From contig CALMLK010000341.1 in the NCBI GenBank assembly GCA_937868035.1, positions 1-5,970 on the forward strand: a DNA stretch of 5,970 nt, in the 5' to 3' direction. Source of the DNA: an uncultured Alphaproteobacteria bacterium. GTDB lineage: Bacteria; Pseudomonadota; Alphaproteobacteria; Rhizobiales; Aestuariivirgaceae. Under the pieces are notes generated by a model, which did no database searches, was not told the origin of the DNA, and saw only the letters and a list, made by a program, of their open reading frames with translations. Below are positions 5,115 through 5,970 of this stretch, one piece after another (position 1 is the first letter of the stretch; the number at the start of each line of letters is the position of its first letter). The translations under genes were made by a program, and so were the position numbers.

Positions 5115-5970
5115 ATGCACAATTTTCCAACACCGACAGCCGATGAGTGGCTGAAGCGCGTGGCGAAGGCCACCAAGGGCGCCGCTTTCGATGCCGGCGC
5201 GGCCCTGTTCCAGCGTCAGGCTGGCCCCTCTGCCGAGCGGCCTCACCACGGTCCATGGATCATGTTTGCACGCGTGGACCACCACGATGTGCAAGCCGCC
5301 CACAGGCAGGCCGTTGAGGATACAGAGAACGGCGTCACCGGGCTTGTTCTGCCCTCTCCTGCACAGGTTCCAGCAATCGAGCACATGGGCCTTCACAGAC
5401 TGTCGCTCCGCAACGAAGGCGGGGACCTCGGTGCGGAAGCCCTGCGCCACCTCATAGCGCGCCTGCCGCTCGATCCGGCGCGGCTTGCCGTTGATCACGG
5501 CGCGCATGACCCGGATCTTGCCAAACTTCTCCATGCGCAAGGATTCACCGGTCCCCTGATGCGGGGCGATGGACGGGCCTATCATGCCGAAGGGCTCGAC
5601 GATGCCGAGGAACTTGGCGCGGCTCTGGCAACAGCCGTCGGACATCTGCGCCGTCTCACGTTCCTCGATGATGCCGTTCTCGCAGGGGCCGTCAGCATCA
5701 CGCTTGCCGCCACGCAGGACATGTTCGCCACGCTTGCGAAGTTCCGTGCGGCGCGCATCCTGTGGCGGGAGGTGCTGAAGCTGAGCGGTCTGCCGGACCG
5801 GCCGCTCGCCCTGCATGCGGAAACGTCGCGCGTCATGCTCTCGCAGACCGACGCCCATACCAACATCCTCCGCAGCGTGACCGCCGTATTTGGCGCTGGC
5901 CTGGGCGGCGCAGATTCCGTGTGCGTGTTGCCCTTCTCGTTCAACCAGGGTGTGCCCAACGCCTTTGCGC
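5115..5970 (+). CDS. mutA: Methylmalonyl-CoA mutase small (beta) subunit, 3' end beyond window
   Basis: The first 285 codons are open to the window edge. The protein matches the small, non-catalytic subunit of heterodimeric adenosylcobalamin-dependent methylmalonyl-CoA mutase, which interconverts succinyl-CoA and methylmalonyl-CoA. Markers are 47-PWIMFARVDHHD-58 followed by 'AVEDTENGVTGLVLPSP' (small-subunit form; the catalytic subunit has an 'R-x-Y-A-G' motif with an active-site tyrosine here), 'GDGRAYHAEG' (151-160), 'TLAATQDMFATLAKFRAARILW' (196-217), and 'HAETSRVML...TNILRSVTAVFGAGLGGADSVCVLPF' (234-274). The TIM-barrel part is visible; the C-terminal domain is not. The large subunit mutB would be expected just downstream. 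The region between residues 26 and 45 seems shorter than in relatives I know. ATG 5115 is the first plausible start, with only a weak AGG at 5103-5105. A long antisense frame over this gene is spurious. Confidence 0.88.
   Translation, partial: MHNFPTPTADEWLKRVAKATKGAAFDAGAALFQRQAGPSAERPHHGPWIMFARVDHHDVQAAHRQAVEDTENGVTGLVLPSPAQVPAIEHMGLHRLSLRNEGGDLGAEALRHLIARLPLDPARLAVDHGAHDPDLAKLLHAQGFTGPLMRGDGRAYHAEGLDDAEELGAALATAVGHLRRLTFLDDAVLAGAVSITLAATQDMFATLAKFRAARILWREVLKLSGLPDRPLALHAETSRVMLSQTDAHTNILRSVTAVFGAGLGGADSVCVLPFSFNQGVPNAFA

Noticed and set aside
4617..5858. A 413-codon open frame on the minus strand
   Set aside because: It runs antisense through the small protein and the mutase small subunit, both recognisable on the plus strand. 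Its translation is Arg/Pro/Ala/Ser-rich with no family resemblance, as is usual for an antisense frame in GC-rich DNA.
1..5970. CRISPR arrays, tRNA/rRNA genes, insertion sequences, riboswitches
   Set aside because: No regularly spaced repeats, tRNA-like cloverleaf, rRNA segment, transposase frame or long terminal inverted repeats were seen; the few gaps between genes are all under 80 bases.

Overview
The window looks like GC-rich chromosomal DNA from an alphaproteobacterium, probably Hyphomicrobiales. The guess rests on the gene families present (a non-pyrrolysine MttB-type methyltransferase with an Arg/Ala-rich N-terminus, a BrnT/BrnA pair, a YjgR-type HerA-like ATPase, a small-subunit methylmalonyl-CoA mutase) and on the high-GC codon use. 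The genus cannot be fixed from the sequence alone.

Layout. Positions 26-1597 (+) hold an MttB-superfamily methyltransferase. After a 46-bp gap comes a compact BrnT toxin / BrnA antitoxin module (1644-2130, +), whose promoter carries a perfect AT-rich inverted repeat touching the toxin start. The antitoxin converges on an EamA/DMT-family transporter (3050-2127, -), and the two stop codons share one CTAG. Upstream of the transporter on the same strand, beyond a hairpin, lies a YjgR/DUF853 HerA-like ATPase (4615-3125, -). A 77-bp divergent region separates it from a small protein of unknown function (4693-5064, +). The N-terminal 285 codons of a methylmalonyl-CoA mutase small subunit follow (5115 to the window end, +).

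How the genes relate. There is no single pathway here. The two metabolic genes at the edges point to one-carbon/quaternary-amine use and to C3-C4 acyl-CoA metabolism, and both families depend on corrinoid chemistry, although they need not be linked. The toxin-antitoxin module is a self-contained cassette of visibly lower GC (96 of 180 bases, 53%, at 1681-1860, against 40/60 and 43/60 in two hand-counted lines of the methyltransferase gene), which suggests acquisition. The ATPase and transporter may be co-transcribed. I found no rRNA, tRNA, CRISPR array, insertion sequence or phage gene. No clear new biological system is present. The most informative signal is the BrnTA control region.
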